Shown in pieces: positions 22,589-35,768 of a stretch of 64,000 nucleotides of DNA (positions within the stretch are counted from its first letter, which is position 1; each line of letters starts with the position of its first letter). The stretch is from Lumnitzera littorea (taxonomy: Eukaryota > Streptophyta > Magnoliopsida > Myrtales > Combretaceae). Location of the stretch: positions 42,270,821 through 42,334,820 of the forward strand of contig JAMXBB010000009.1 of NCBI GenBank assembly GCA_024138015.1. Direction: 5' to 3'. Under the pieces are notes generated by a model. The model had not been told where the DNA came from, searched no databases, and saw nothing but the letters and a program-made list of their open reading frames with translations. The position numbers and the translations under genes were made by a program.

Positions 22589-25362
22589 AACCTTATAACA
22601 CCCCAAAATCAACCTTCAACATTAAGGCTTTGGTAACCTAAGGAGCTTACAAAAAAGGAAAGGAAAGTAAGGAGCAAAGGAAGTCTCTTAGTGCACAACC
22701 ACCTTTATACTCATATAGGATAAGTAAGTTCTTTTCTTTGTTCAGTACTTTAGTATACCATGCTTAAGAGTTATATTTCCATGAGGATATTGATATGCAC
22801 ATAAGGTGAAAACATGGCTAGTTTACTTTAGGTGATAGGCTTATGAATCTCCTATATTAAAGTTGAAATATGAGTATACTAAGTTTGGTATTATGTGGGA
22901 TACATGTCTAGCACTTACAATAGGAGTTTATAAGTTGAGAAAATCATAAAATATGTACATGGATGATGGAATAACATACTGGACATGAAGTATTTGTAGG
23001 GTATTTAGATGTTAATTTTATTTTCATTTGGTTACATATACTTAAATCTAGCCTTAGGTGAAGGAAAAACCATCACATGGTGTTTTTATAAGGAAATAAA
23101 CTTTTTGAGTTATAAACTAAAGCATAGAACTTATGATAAGTGTGTGATCTATAATTTTTACTTAGTACATAAGCTAAATAATCTTCTTATGGAAGGGAAG
23201 TTAAGTTAGAGTTAGAACATTAGTAGTGCAGATTATTGATTTATCACGTAAACTTAAAAAAGTGATGAAATAAGTTGAAAAACCATGTTAGAAGCCACAA
23301 CTCCAAACCATCAAGATTTGGAACCCTAAGAGAACCCACTTAAAAATACAATAAAATAAAGTAAACAAAGTGAAAAAACCAACCATAGCAAGTATAGTAA
23401 GTGTTTAAAGCATAAAACTCAAAACCGAATCTAAAAACATCTAAGGCAAGCTTAGAACTTCTAGTTAGGCCCTTAAGAAATTCTAATCAGCACTTTATTT
23501 AAACAAGAAAAGTTATTTTGAGGCCCATAAGAAGCTCATATAAAACTCTCTAAGGCCAACAAAGTCACCAATTTTAGTTTAGATCCAAAAACAAGTTCAT
23601 TTGAACACATAAGCCCACTTAAGAATCTAAGAAAATATTGTTAGCACTAAGGTCATGAGAGAAGGATAGAAATTTGACGTTAAAGAGTATTTTAAGCTTA
23701 GAATAAAGTCTTAAACCCAAGCCCAAGCTCAAGCTCAAGCCTAAAAAATTTCCTAAAATACTGAAAGACCCAAAAAAGCATCAAATCTTAAAGATCGCTA
23801 CTATTTTGACTAGTGGATAGATTTGCATACCTTATCTCAAAAATCTAACCACACCACATTAAAGTATATTAAAAAATAATGAAAATCGACTATAAGATCA
23901 TAAAAATCGGATTTAAAATAAGAAAATTATATGCAATTGAAGTTTTAGGTACAACCGAGAAGAATTTAAAAACTAAGTTAAAAGTGTAACTTAAAAGATT
24001 TTAGGAGAGCTTTCTAATTTTATTTCAAATTCTTACAATATCATCTCTACGATGTTCAAGGGATCCTACTGTTGGAGAAGACTTTCCCTTGGACTACGAA
24101 GACTAAGCTATGATTGAGTAAATGATTCCTGAAGACCTCATACTTGGTTTTACTTGTAGTTTAAATGTACTTAAATTTATATAATGAACATAAATGCATT
24201 TGGGATATAGGAAATGCATTTGCATGATATTATGATTGAATGTCATGACTTGCTAATCAAATAATAATGGGAATTGTTTGTGATGATAGTTATGCATAAT
24301 TATATGAAATGAAATTGTCAAATCACAATGAAAATTGAATTAATTAAGTATTCGATTAAAAAATTCAATAAGTCATGTATTTCTCATAATTACATTATAA
24401 CTATACCGACTGTCGCCTCATGTGGAAGATGGGAAAGGGCTTACAGTAGCAAGGAAGGGCTCCTATAGGGATTAGGCAATGATTATGCCATTATTATATA
24501 TTTAAGTCTCTATCTTAGTTATCAGGCTTACTAGATGCTAAGGAATGCTAACCGTCGGTGAAAGGCCATGTCTTATCACTTCCGCTTAGCATATACGATG
24601 TAGATTGCAAAGGTCACCACATTACTAAACTTGGGAATTTTGACTTAAAGTTTAGTCTTTTTGAAAAGGAAAAATTTATTTTGCATATAAAAAGTAAAGT
24701 TGTTTATATTATGTATAAGTTTGAATTATTTTGAGCATGTTGGTGTAAGTGGATTAAAAACCAAGGTATTGCATATATTTCTTAGGTCGTTGCATGGATT
24801 GTTTGGTATTCTGATTATTAGTGCATTCATATGTTTGTGTATTTAATGAAATTGTTATGTGATATGATAAGGGAATTAACTCACCAAGCGTAAGCTTACA
24901 CCCCAATAGATTTCTTTTGCTGTAGGACTTTCTTTTCATCCATCTAGGTCGAAGAATGCCCGAGGTGAGTCTTATGTAAGGATAAGACTATGTGATTAAG
25001 AGAGTGATGAGAGAAGTTCACAATTTGGCCAATAGTTGTTAATTTCTTTTAGTTAGCTAAATTTTTGTGTAAACAAATGGAATGATGATAGAATTTTATG
25101 AACTTTCAATGTACTATAATTTTTTTGTTGAATTCTAAGTTCCAAGCTTTATTTTGGTAATTTACGTAGTTAGTTAATAGTTTTAAATATTATGCTTGAT
25201 ATTACTCATCTATATACCTAATGGTAACGTAGAGTTGAAGGAATCTTATGTGTCATATGGAAGGCTTATGATCAACAAAGGGGTTGATTGTAGATCTTTG
25301 TACACCACATGACGATTTACAATAACAATGTACTATTCGAGTTGTAATACTTGAGGTATTAC
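22589..25362 (+). repeat. LTR of a Ty3/gypsy-type element (approximate ends)
   Basis: The start is placed at TATAACACCCC (a decayed TGTAACACCCC start is assumed) and the end at GAGGTATTACA. It is followed within 40 bases by a primer-binding site. The block at about 24875-24985 (AACTCACCAAGCG..., GTCGAAG...GAGGTGAG) is the kind of sequence common in plant gypsy LTRs. The boundaries are inferred and no partner LTR was found downstream. Confidence 0.45.
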
Positions 25363-25400
25363 AATTTTAGATTAGGATTTCTAGTACATCATATCTAATT

Positions 25401-25412
25401 TAGTATTAGAGC
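25401..25412 (+). other. primer-binding site, initiator tRNA-Met type
   Basis: TAGTATTAGAGC differs from TGGTATCAGAGC by one G-to-A and one C-to-T. It fixes the orientation of the element as plus and shows that sequence to the right is internal. Confidence 0.65.
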
Positions 25413-26132
25413 CTAGTTCCAATGATGGGAAAACATGTAGATGTGTAACATATGGTACCGCAATGTGATTTTATGTAGTTATGTTTATCGTTATTGATTA
25501 AATGTGCTATTGAACCTGTATCTTAATCATTGCATTTTGTAAGAGTTAGGGTTAGCTTATACAATTGTGTTGTGTAGTGGAAGTCAACACTATTCTATAG
25601 GTTTTCTATTGAGTTTTTTAAAAGTTACCCAAGAGATAAGATTGTTCTTAAATTGCCTACTAGGTACTTAATAAAATACCTAAGAGATTTCCTAATACAT
25701 AAACACTACCCAAGAACTTACCCTAACCCTAAAACACTATTCTAAATACTTTCCTCATCTTATAGTAAGTTGCTCAAAAGAACTAACATGTCAAATGGTG
25801 ATGGCTATAGTTGAATAATAGGTATCATATGAGACAACCAACCAATATAACTAAGATAGTCCTAGACACAAAAAACACCTTGCTTTGAAATTTAAGGTCA
25901 AATGCGGTCTACAGAAATAACTATAATCAAGCCTCCGAGATTGATAGGTTTGGTGGTGGTAGAGTACTAAAAGATAGTTCAAAAAACACTACTACTCATA
26001 GTAAGCTTGAAGAAAGCATAGGATGATTGAAGGCAATGTTGAGCAAAATGAAATGTCATTAGTTGTTTAACAAAGTTGGAGTAAAGGATGACGTTGACAT
26101 TATAGTTGAGGAGAGAGTAAGGGACGTAGTGA

Positions 26133-27202
26133 GGAGAACATCTTAGAGAAAGTCATGGTAGTGAGCTGCTAGAAATTACTAAAGAAGATGAATATGAATT
26201 AGCTTGTCTAGAAGATGTAGGAGAGAAAATTGAGGGCATTAAAGAAGAGGTTAAATTTAATGATGAGGCTAAGTTAGTGGTGAAGGATCATAAGAAGTTT
26301 GGTGAAGAGAATGACATAGGAGAAGCCCTAACAATTCCTGAAGGAGCCACTAAAGTAGTTAAATGTACGGTAACCCATATGGAAGATAATGGTAAAGGTG
26401 AAGATCAAGAAGTTGTGGACTATTATGGAGAGATTAAAGAAATTTATCTTTAGGAATATACTTTTGGGAAAACATATGTTCTTATAGATATTCTCAATGA
26501 AACTCCCTCTAGGATTAACAAGGATGCATGCTTAGTAAATGGGTCATTTATTCCTACCAGTAGAATTGAAGTTTCTTCTAAATTGACTCTAGAAAATCCT
26601 TTAGTACGTGATTTGACTAAAGACTATCATGTTGCTTCATAATCAATACATGCTAATCCTCCAATACAAAAGGATATAATTGACCCTATGCATGATAAGT
26701 GGAAAGAGGTCTAAGGCTTAGAGGGAAGCTTATTTTACCTAAGCCCTAATGATGTGAAGACGATCTAGGTCACTATAGGCAAGGGAAGTAAAGTGATGAT
26801 GTTGAAGTTTCATTGAGAAGTAAAGAAGGTAGCAATAGGTAGTAGATGATCCAGTACTCCTATCGTTAGATTGCCAAGTATTGGCATTGCTAATAAGGAC
26901 CTAGCATTATAGGCTCTCAATAGTTGCTAGCTAAGCTTGTAGACACTATATTATTACATGAAAAGCAAACCTACACCAATTTCAACACACAACTTCCTAA
27001 TGCATTTCCTTATGATGAGGAGTTACATATGATGGTAAGACCATCATAAGCTTGGTAACACAATATGTTGCAGAACCTATCCTATATGCAAGCCATCATA
27101 GCTATGAGTTATGAAACACATAAATGGATAAGGTTAGTTGCCCAAAATGCATATCGAGTACTTCTTCAATCCTATGTTAATTACTTTGGTTTGGAGTATT
27201 AA
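26133..27202 (+). pseudogene. decayed long ORF of unknown family inside an LTR element
   Basis: One frame from 26133 stays open except for stops at 26451, 26640, 26712, 26766, 26814 and around 26847. Most would be Gln, Trp or Arg codons after a single C-to-T or G-to-A reversal. Near 26900 the open frame shifts and continues to 27200 (one in-frame TAG near 26918, others near 27050-27060). Together this is a protein relic of about 350 residues. The first third is acidic and Lys-rich. A middle segment has Y-Y-G-E-I-K-E-I-Y, weakly like the start of DUF4216 (a CACTA-associated domain). The end has L-L-Q-S-Y-V-N-Y-F-G-L-E-Y. No zinc knuckle, protease or polymerase motif is visible. It lies 720 bases after the primer-binding site, where gag is expected. 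Family not identified. Confidence 0.45.
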
Positions 27203-29434
27203 GCGAACAGCATGAGTATTCTATTCACTTTGCACTAATAATGGATGGATGTTCTTAAGATTCTATATTGATCGATGTTTACCTTATTGGTGGAATTGTG
27301 ACTAATGAATCCCCATTAATTAATGAATCGTTGTTAGATTGGGTAGATTGACTACACTTGGGGAGTCGATGAGGGAGCTAATAATAATGGGAGTAAACAT
27401 GAGTAAGTTGTTGTTATGTGATATCCTTAAATATAAGAAAATGGAACTCTAACCACTAAATTGCCTTTTGATGTAATAGCTTAAAGTTTGTGAAACTCTA
27501 AGATTAAGCATATTTTGTAGGTAGCAATCTTAGGACAAGTGGCTTCCAAGGAAGTAGTTGGCTCCAAAACAAAACAATGCAACATGTTATGCTAAAGCGA
27601 ATAATATCTCAGTGCATAGAGTTCTAATCATTACAAATTGTTGTTATTATGGTTACAAATTTTAAATTTTTAGGCATTTTCTTTCTTTATGTAATGTCAT
27701 AATATTCTCTAAGGATTGAGAAATATTAAGAGTAAATTGTGAGAAGGAAGCTAACATCTATTCAAAGAGTTTTTTACGACCTTTAAGCAAGTCATATATT
27801 AAAAAGCCTTATAATGTAGTTTACTTTTTAAATTGCATCATTGATTTCATTTTTAATTTAAATTATGTCATTAATAGAGTTGCTTCTTAAGAACGTTTCT
27901 TAATCCATTTATTATGTTTTACTTAATCTATCATTATGTTATCTAAAAGATTTTCGTTATAGGTCAAGTATCTTAGGCATTTCTAAGTGTAGTTATTTCA
28001 ATTGGTGCATCTAATTATTTTATTTATACCTTTGTTATATACTCAACTCTCGGTTACTTTATTTATACATCTTTAAGATACCGATGATATATTTGACAAA
28101 TATGAGTTTATTCTCATTCCATTTCATTTTGAATATAATCAACCATATAAATCATTGTATAGGATCATGATTCCATGGCCATTACTACTATATCAAGATT
28201 TTCATTAGTAGAGATTGAGATTTGGGCCTTAATCAAATAGACCTAAGTTTTGCAAAAAAGTACACCATAAAGGACATGAAGGGATTATTCGGCATGACTA
28301 CTTCGATATTTAAATCAAAAAATCTATAAGATTTAAGATGAAAGCAAGAAGGCAAGAATGTGTATGCATGTGTAAAGTGTCTTACCCTTAGGGGTAAACC
28401 CTTGTTTATAGTAGTTGATGAGGAAATGTATCCAGAATATGGATATATTTGAATCCTACCTATACAAGAAAGTGTATCCTTTTATTTTAGGTAAGATCCG
28501 AGATCCTTGGTGATGATGTGGTAAATAGTAGGTCAATCATCCCATATAAGCTATAATATTTGCTTTGTGCTTATGTTCATCTCCAAGCTTCTTAGGTAAG
28601 CCTTTGGTCCTTAGGTATATTAAGGATGAATGTCATAAGTTGAAGCAAACTCTAGAAGCTTAAATATAGAACTAAGGATAAGTCGAGAACCGAGGTGATA
28701 GTTACATCTAAGATAGAGATTATGAAGTGAAAGGTTGGCCTTTGACTCAAACAGCTTGTTCATAGGCTTATATAGGTTAGCCTATGCTCCTTACAAATCA
28801 TAATAAACCTTGGGGCCCCAACAACCAAAATAGCCTATCAATAATTACCATACACAGGATTGAAATCATTATTCTATTCTGTTTCATATAAAAAAATCCT
28901 ATTCCAAACCATATTTCCATGTAAAAGGTAACATTATAAATGATTATACCAATTGAGCAAGTTCATATCCTCTTCCTTTCAAAAGGCATGATGCATTCTT
29001 CATATGGGAAGATGCACTTATGTTAGCTTTGGTTAAACATAGATTTTTATTTCTCTGTATAATCAAATTACTTCAACATGTTTTGAATTAATTGAAATTT
29101 TAAAGTAGGGTACTTCAAATGACTTTTTTATGTATTTACTATACTAGGTCATATAGCTAATTGAGAGGTATGAAGTTTTAAGATTAGAAGATAAGAGTAT
29201 AATGCCAATACTGTTAATGCACAAAGAATGCAATTTACCTAAAAATAGGAATGAGTTGCAAATACATTCCAAGGCCATTAGTCAATGCTTCTAAATGCCC
29301 AAAATTCTAAAGCATAGTTTAATTTGTTTACAATTTTTCAAAATATGCATACAATAAAAAAATTACTGTTCAAATTCTAAATTGTTAATGTTTGCAGTCT
29401 TCTTAGGAATACTTTTGGGATTTTAATAACTTTC
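27203..29434. other. no gene seen; AT-rich repeat debris
   Basis: I see no open frame of note and no LTR partner for the element to the left. Some patches (about 28290-28810) look like LTR-type sequence but have no match elsewhere in the window that I could find. Confidence 0.35.
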
Positions 29435-29690
29435 TGTAATAGAAAACTAATAGTTGAGTAAAAAATAGAAAGAAATGAAAGGAGAATGAATGAAGAAGAA
29501 GAATTGTGAATGAATGTAGTCTATTTTCATTATCTTCATATCGTGTGTAAGATGAGTATATATATATATATATATAGCAACAAATGTCTAGCTACAATTT
29601 AGGTCAGAAGTTAATTGATACTAGTAACTAGCTAATAATAAATAAAAAATATCTACACAAAACTACTAACTACTAATAACTTCTAATAAA
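29435..29690 (-). repeat. copia 3' LTR
   Basis: It matches 35299-35545 over its whole length: 'gttgagtaaaaa', 'gaatgaatgtag', 'aactactaactacta'. It contains a (TA)n tract at 29557-29576. The exact left end (TGTAATAG) is likely; the right end is approximate. Confidence 0.7.
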
Positions 29691-29885
29691 CCCACCTACC
29701 TTTCTAGTTAAAGCATAAATGTTGTGAATGCCTAGCTTAAGAACAAAAGACATATGAGGAAATAACTAATGCCTTGATGAATACATCAGCCAATTGCTAA
29801 CAAGTAGAAATAGGTAACAAAGTAACAACACTATCTTAAAGTTCTTATGAACCACATGGCAATTAAACTCATTATGCTTAATGCA

Positions 29886-30296
29886 TTAATTGGAAATAAG
29901 ATTTTGAGAGAGATAAACAATAGATTGATTGTCACAAAAAAGAAGAGTTAGACCATCATGAAGAAGTCTAAAATCACGAAGTAAGTATAGTAACCATTGA
30001 AGTTCATAAATAGTCGTAGCAAGTGCATGATATTTTACCTCAAAGGATGAACAAGAAATAATAGATTGCTTCTTTAACATCCATGAGATAATAAAGTCAC
30101 CAAGGAAGATATATATGCCAGTAATAGACTTCTTAGTGTATTGATAACTTGCCCCATCAAAGTCACTAAAAGCTCGAACATCAAATGATGAAGAAACAAG
30201 AAAAAAGATGCCTTGACCTGGAGCACCTTTTAAGTAATGTAAGACTCTATGTACAACTATGAGATGAGCAGTGGTTAAACAATCAAGGAATTGCAA
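29886..30296 (-). pseudogene. copia RNase H fragment
   Basis: An open stretch of 136 codons resembles the C-terminal copia polyprotein: R-V-L-H-Y-L-K-G, then a degenerate D-F-D-G-A-S segment, S-I-T-G-I-Y, S-C-S-S-F-E-V-K-Y-H-A-L-A and a C-D-N-Q-S catalytic-type motif. It is a fragment of a degraded polyprotein, not a separate gene. Confidence 0.85.
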
Positions 30297-30636
30297 TAAT
30301 TGTTAGACAGCATAGGTAATACCTAGTCAAGTGTAGGTAAGATGTAACAATTGACCAATTAAATGATGAAAGACAAAAGCATCGAGTAATAAGGGAGAAC
30401 CAACATGCTTAGATTACTTAATACCAAGAATAATGGGAGTTGAAATAGGTCAAGCTCCTAAAAAATTAGAATCATGAAGTAAATCTAAGCAATTTTTTTT
30501 TTTCTAACATAGGTTGATCCCTTGTTTGCTACATACAACTTCTAACCCTAGAAAATATTTAAGCTCATAAAGATCCTTAATCTTAAAAGTATCATGTAAG
30601 TAACACTTGATAGAAACAATAGCATGAGAAGAATCA

Positions 30637-31167
30637 CTCACCACAATTACATCATCAACATAAACCATAAAATAAGAAAATGATCACTAGTTATCTTCAC
30701 GAAGAAACTATTGTTAGCTGTAGATTGAATGAACCCATTATCAATTAAAGCTTTGGTAAGCTTAGCTTTCTATGGTTTACTCGCTTACTTGAGTCTATAC
30801 AAAAACTTGAGCAACTTACAAACTTTAGGAGTCCCTTGAGAAGGAAACCCTTAAATAAAGACACATAAACTTCCTCATCCAAGTCTCTATGAAGGAAAGC
30901 ACTATTAATATCAAGTTGATGAAGTAACCAATCATGTGAGGTAGCAAGTAATAATAACAAACACACTGTAGTCATCATAGCAATAGGACTAAATGTGTTT
31001 AAATAATCAATACCAAATTGTTGCGTATAACCCTTAACAACAAGTCTCACCTTATACCACTCAATAGTCTCGTCAACTTTGCATTTTATTTTATATACCC
31101 ATTTGTATCTAATGGGTTGTTTTCCATAAGGGAAATCTACTAACACCCATGCCTTATTTGCTTCCAA
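30637..31167 (-). pseudogene. copia reverse transcriptase fragment
   Basis: The N-terminal part at 31167-30745 carries K-W-V-Y-K-I-K, L-V-V-K-G-Y-T-Q, F-S-P-I-A and L-D-I-N-S-A-F-L, all copia reverse transcriptase landmarks. The catalytic Y-V-D-D is intact at 30662-30651, but in a separate frame after a frameshift. It is non-functional because of breaks. Confidence 0.85.
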
Positions 31168-31599
31168 AGCAGAAGTTTCATATTACATTGCATCTCACCA
31201 CTTATGATGTTGAACAACTTCATTGTAGCTTTATGGTTCATTTAATTTATCAACTACTATAATAAAAGCATGATGGCTGGAAGTAAGATAAGAATAGCTA
31301 AAAATCAAACCTAAAGTATAAGTAGTAAAACAATTACAAATATAATCCTATAGATAAGTAAGAGTTTGCCTAAATCTCTTTCACCTTCACAAAGAAGGAT
31401 ACGTAATAGATGAAGGCTCAGAAGATGAATGGTGTGATGATGACAACACGTGATCAAGTGACAAATCAACAGCGAGTATAAATGGTCAAACTATATCAGA
31501 AGAAGAAGAATTATGTAAAGATGAATAATTGATTTAAGGGAAAAAATTATTATGAAAAGCCACACTATGGGAAATGAAAACTTAATGTTGCCTTAGATC

Positions 31600-32420
31600 A
31601 TATACATTATACCCCTTCATACCATATACAAAGTCAAGAAATATGCATCAAGTAGCTCTATAATCAAATTTATGTTTGTATCTCTTATGTGTAGAAGCAA
31701 AACGTTAACATCCAAATACTAACAATTGTTAGTAATTTGGAAAAACATCAATGAGCAACTAATAAGGAATAAAATTACCAATCATAGGTAATGGAATTTA
31801 GTTAATCAAATATAAAATACGTAAGATGCTATCCCCCCAAAACTTCAAAGGCAACCCAGCTTACACTTTTGAAGCCCTTACAACTTACCGAATGTGTTGT
31901 TGTTTACATTCTACAATATTGTTCTATTAAGAAGTTTTGATACAAAAAGTTTAATGCAAAATACCTTGTGAAGTGTAAAAATCTGACATATTAAACTCTT
32001 GACCATTATCAATCTGAATATACTTTATAACAACTCCAAACTGTATTCGAATAGAAGAAACAAAGTACTATAATTTGAGCATGCTTCAGACATAAAGTGC
32101 ATCAAAACCAAAGTAAGCCTACTATAATCATCAATAGTTGTAAGAAAATAATAATGATTATTCGTTATAGGAACTTTCATAGGCCTTCATGTATAAAGAT
32201 GAATCATTTTAAATAAACTATTGGCTCTTAAAGTACTTGAATGAAATGGAAATCATTTTTGTTTTGCGAAATAGCAAGTGTTACAAAGGCTCCAAAGCTT
32301 CATTAGAATCTATAATATAGTTAGCACAAAAATTTCATTCTACTCAAAGAAGCATATCTTCAACAACAATGCCAAAGCTAAGACTTATTCTTAGTAACAG
32401 AATTACAATAAAACTATTTA
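31600..32420 (-). pseudogene. copia integrase remnant
   Basis: There is no long open frame, but at about 32045-31960 the minus strand reads I-K-Y-I-Q-I-D-N-G-Q-E-F, which is the catalytic (S)DNG-x-EF block of copia integrase. Its position between gag and reverse transcriptase agrees. The ends are approximate. Confidence 0.55.
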
Positions 32421-32881
32421 TACCATAATTAATTTAACTTAAATTTGTAAAATTCAACTTATATGAGCCATTGATCATCTCAGCAAATCTAATCACCTTC
32501 CAATGCTCCATCTCTTAGATGATACATTTATTTGAATTAAAAATAACATGGTAATCAAGTATTAAAGTCAATTTACTAGCTAATATCAAATTAACCATGA
32601 ATTACAACACATGAAGAACATTAACCAAGATTATAAACTGATTCAATTGCACTGTACTAGCATAAGTTACTTGTACTTGCTCTTCATTTGATAGTCAAAC
32701 TAAAATACCTTCGACTGATTTATATAATGAAAAAATTTTGTAAAGAACAACTAATATGATCACTTGCACCAATGTCTATAACCTAAATTTGATAATAAAA
32801 ACCTTTAACTATATAACTAATATAGAATTTTATACCTTTTGTGTCTACCTTAGAAACCTACAAACAACTTTCATATAACTG

Positions 32882-33150
32882 CTAATCATCTACCATAACT
32901 TCCTTCTTAATTAATCGCATTAACTTAAGATAATGATCTTTAGTAAAAGGAAATTGAGGCTTATTAGAAAAATTGCCACTTGTACCAATAGAATTCACAA
33001 TTGCAACTTGATTAATCCTTCGTGTAGTATCAAAGTTGATATTAGGTTTTGATTTTTTGAAATTAAGGGTATAGCCATTCTTCTTATAGCACTTATTCAT
33101 AGTATGACCATCCAATCCACTAGAAGAACAAATCGGCCTCTTTCCAATAC
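32882..33150 (-). pseudogene. copia gag zinc-knuckle remnant
   Basis: The minus strand reads C-S-S-S-G-L-D-G-H-T-M-N-K-C-Y-K (about 33136-33086), the copia C-x2-C-x4-H-x4-C knuckle with the second Cys changed to Ser. It is followed by 60-odd open codons typical of the linker before protease. Confidence 0.75.
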
Positions 33151-33902
33151 CATTATTAACAAATCTTCACTACAATCCAACAATTCTACTTGCAGAAACA
33201 ATTGAATCACTAGTAATTTGTTGTACATTAGAAAAAGCTACTTTTCTTACTGTATTACCAAGTTATTTATGCTTAGTAATGGTTCCATAAGAAGAACTTA
33301 AATTTTTACATTATCAAAACTATCATTTAAGCCATTCATAAAGTGGATTACTTGACATAAATTCTAATAATTTCTCATAACATTCACACAACATTCACAC
33401 AACATTACAATTGTCATGTCCATTATACATCAAAAAGGGTCTTACAATGTTAAGTTCGTCTTATAAAATGTTCAATTTTATAAAATATTAGGTGACAGAG
33501 ATGTTATTTTATTGGAGATTATAGATTTCTTACTATAATTATGAAAATTTTGATGAATATCTTTGCAAAAATCATACATAAAGATCTCTCCATGCCTTAT
33601 AAGCCGTCTCAATCCAAATTATGCTCTATACAACCAATTTTGATAAAGAATTCTCAATCCACGAAAAAAATAAGGTGTTGCAATGCTCCCACACGGGATA
33701 TAAAGGATCATTTTTCTCTAGTTGTATAATAATGCCATCAACAAATTTCAGTCAATTCTAAGATAACAATGCTACTTTCATTACCCTATACCAAGAATAG
33801 TAATTGGAACCATTGAAAATCGATGAAACTAACACTAAAGAAGGATTTTTGTTTGGATGTAAGTAATAAAGACTTAAAAGCTGTTCTTCTTCCTTCACCA
33901 AT

Positions 33903-35258
33903 TAATGACATGAAATTAATGTATATTTTCTAAGGTGATTTTGCACTGATTTATACATTATTCTTACTAATTTTGTAATATTTTGACCTTCATTTGCTTA
34001 TTAATTTTTTTTAGGGACTTTAGGAGCATTCTGTGAAGTTTTGAAGGATTTTCGTGTAATTTTAAGCATAAATAAAGTAAAAGCAAAGATAAAAATGCAT
34101 TTCAAGTAAGGAACGAAGTCTAGAAAAGATTACAGTTAAGAACCATGCCCGCAGTCCCTACGCATGATCTTCTTGTCGTGAATTTCTTTTGAAGTTCAAG
34201 GCTTTCACACGATAGTAAGAATATGCCTAGCAACCACAGTCATGTATTTCAAGCATGAAGATGCAGTGATTTCCAAATTTTCTATTTTTGTTAGGTTTTC
34301 ATCGTAATCTTAAGTCCACTTCCTATAAATAGACATTTAGGCCTAAGGACGAAATGAGACAAAAAGAGGCCTGAGAAGCATTAGTTGTTAGAATTACAAA
34401 GGGGGCTTCTCTGTTCTTTTTTTTTTTTTTAGTTATTATGTCTTTCTTTTAATAACTTAGTAAATTGTTGTTGAATCTTATGTTCAAAGGGTGATTTTTC
34501 ATTTATGAAATTCAATCCATGATTTTATTTATTATGACTCGATTAAACCCTTTTTATTATTACTAGATTAATATTTACTCAGGTTAGTAATTTAACGTTT
34601 GAGTTTATTGTGAAGACACGAGTTCTACAATGAACAGACAAGTGTAATTAGAAGAGATTATGTACACTAAGAGATTAGGTATTGAATCTTTCCGAATTTA
34701 AGGCAACTTAATAGCAAAATCCAAGGGTTTAATGCAATCTTAAAATGCTCTATTCAAAAGCAATTCGAGTAAAGAGGGTTTCAAGATTAGAAATTCGCCT
34801 AAGATGTGAATTCGACTAATTCAAAATCCGATTTCCATGAGAATAGGATTAGGAATCTTGATGGTCTAACATAGTAATTGAGATTGAATAATCCCTTAGA
34901 ACTAGGTAATAAACAACACGAAGGAATTCTTAAGGAAAAATGTTATTTTCTTTATTAATTAATTGATGTTATTATGTTATTTAGTTATTTTGTTATCTTA
35001 TTATTAGTTAATTGTTTTAATTCAATTTCCTTGCTTTTAGTTTAATCTTTATTTTTTATTTTTAGCTTGTTTTATTGAATCTTTTATTGTTAGAAGTTAT
35101 GTAATTGAACAATTTAAGGGTAACCCTACTAAAGATAAGTGGATATGCTCACATAATTGGTTTCTCGTAGGATCGATACTCAAACTCGACTACTATTTTT
35201 ATTTATAGTATATTTTAGTTAAGTAAACCTGCCTATTAGAGTGGTATACACCCCATCA
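33903..35258 (+). repeat. solo LTR, family A, copy 3, nested in the copia element
   Basis: It is bounded by CCAAT at 33898-33902 and 35259-35263, a 5-bp target duplication. Ends read TAATG...CATCA, i.e. TGATG...CATCA with one decayed base. A TATA-like CCTATAAATAG lies at about 34331. It is the reverse complement of the family repeated at 1-569 and 4203-6179. No internal region or second LTR is present, so it is a solo LTR, presumably left by LTR-LTR recombination. Confidence 0.7.
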
Positions 35259-35288
35259 CCAATCTAGAAAAACTTAAGAAGATCTAGT

Positions 35289-35300
35289 GCTTTGGTACTA
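35289..35300 (-). other. copia primer-binding site
   Basis: The minus strand reads TAGTACCAAAGC, the initiator tRNA-Met site TGGTATCAGAGC with three transitions. It is adjacent to the 5' LTR, which confirms minus orientation. Confidence 0.55.
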
Positions 35301-35545
35301 TAATAAAAAATCTAATGGTTGAGTAAAAATTAAGAAGCAAAAGAGTGATAATGAATGAGGAAAATGACATGTGAATGAATGTAGTTTGTTTTCATTATTT
35401 TCCTACCATATATAGGATGAATATATATATAACAACAAACATCTAGTTTTAATCCAACTTAGCAATTAGTTGATACTATTAATTGACTAACAATAAATTG
35501 AAATATCTACAAAAAACTACTAACTACTAAGAAATCTTAGTATTT
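35299..35545 (-). repeat. copia 5' LTR
   Basis: This is the direct repeat partner of 29435-29690, diverged by many substitutions, so the insertion is old. The outer end is approximate. Confidence 0.65.
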
Positions 35546-35664
35546 TGGATGGTATGTGCATATCCTTAGAACTTACGGAAGTTAGAAGCAAAATTTGAAA
35601 GTTTAGCAAGCCTATACCTAAGCAACAATTCTAAGAATGTATTTGTAATTGTTCCAAATATATA

Positions 35665-35768
35665 AATACACACACACATACATACATATACATATATATG
35701 TCTAACTTTAGATTTATCTAAACAACTTTTCTTTTTCTCCTCTTCTTCTATATATATGTATGTGTGTA

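Larger units (their letters stand above)
29435..35545 (-). mobile_element. Ty1/copia retrotransposon, degenerate
   Basis: A pair of directly repeated LTRs of about 250 bases (29435-29690 and 35299-35545) flanks, in minus-strand order, a primer-binding site, gag with zinc knuckle, integrase, reverse transcriptase and RNase H. Integrase before reverse transcriptase defines the copia order. All frames are broken by stops and indels. A solo LTR of another family is nested in the leader/gag region (33903-35258). Without that insert the element is about 4.75 kb, normal for copia. Confidence 0.85.
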
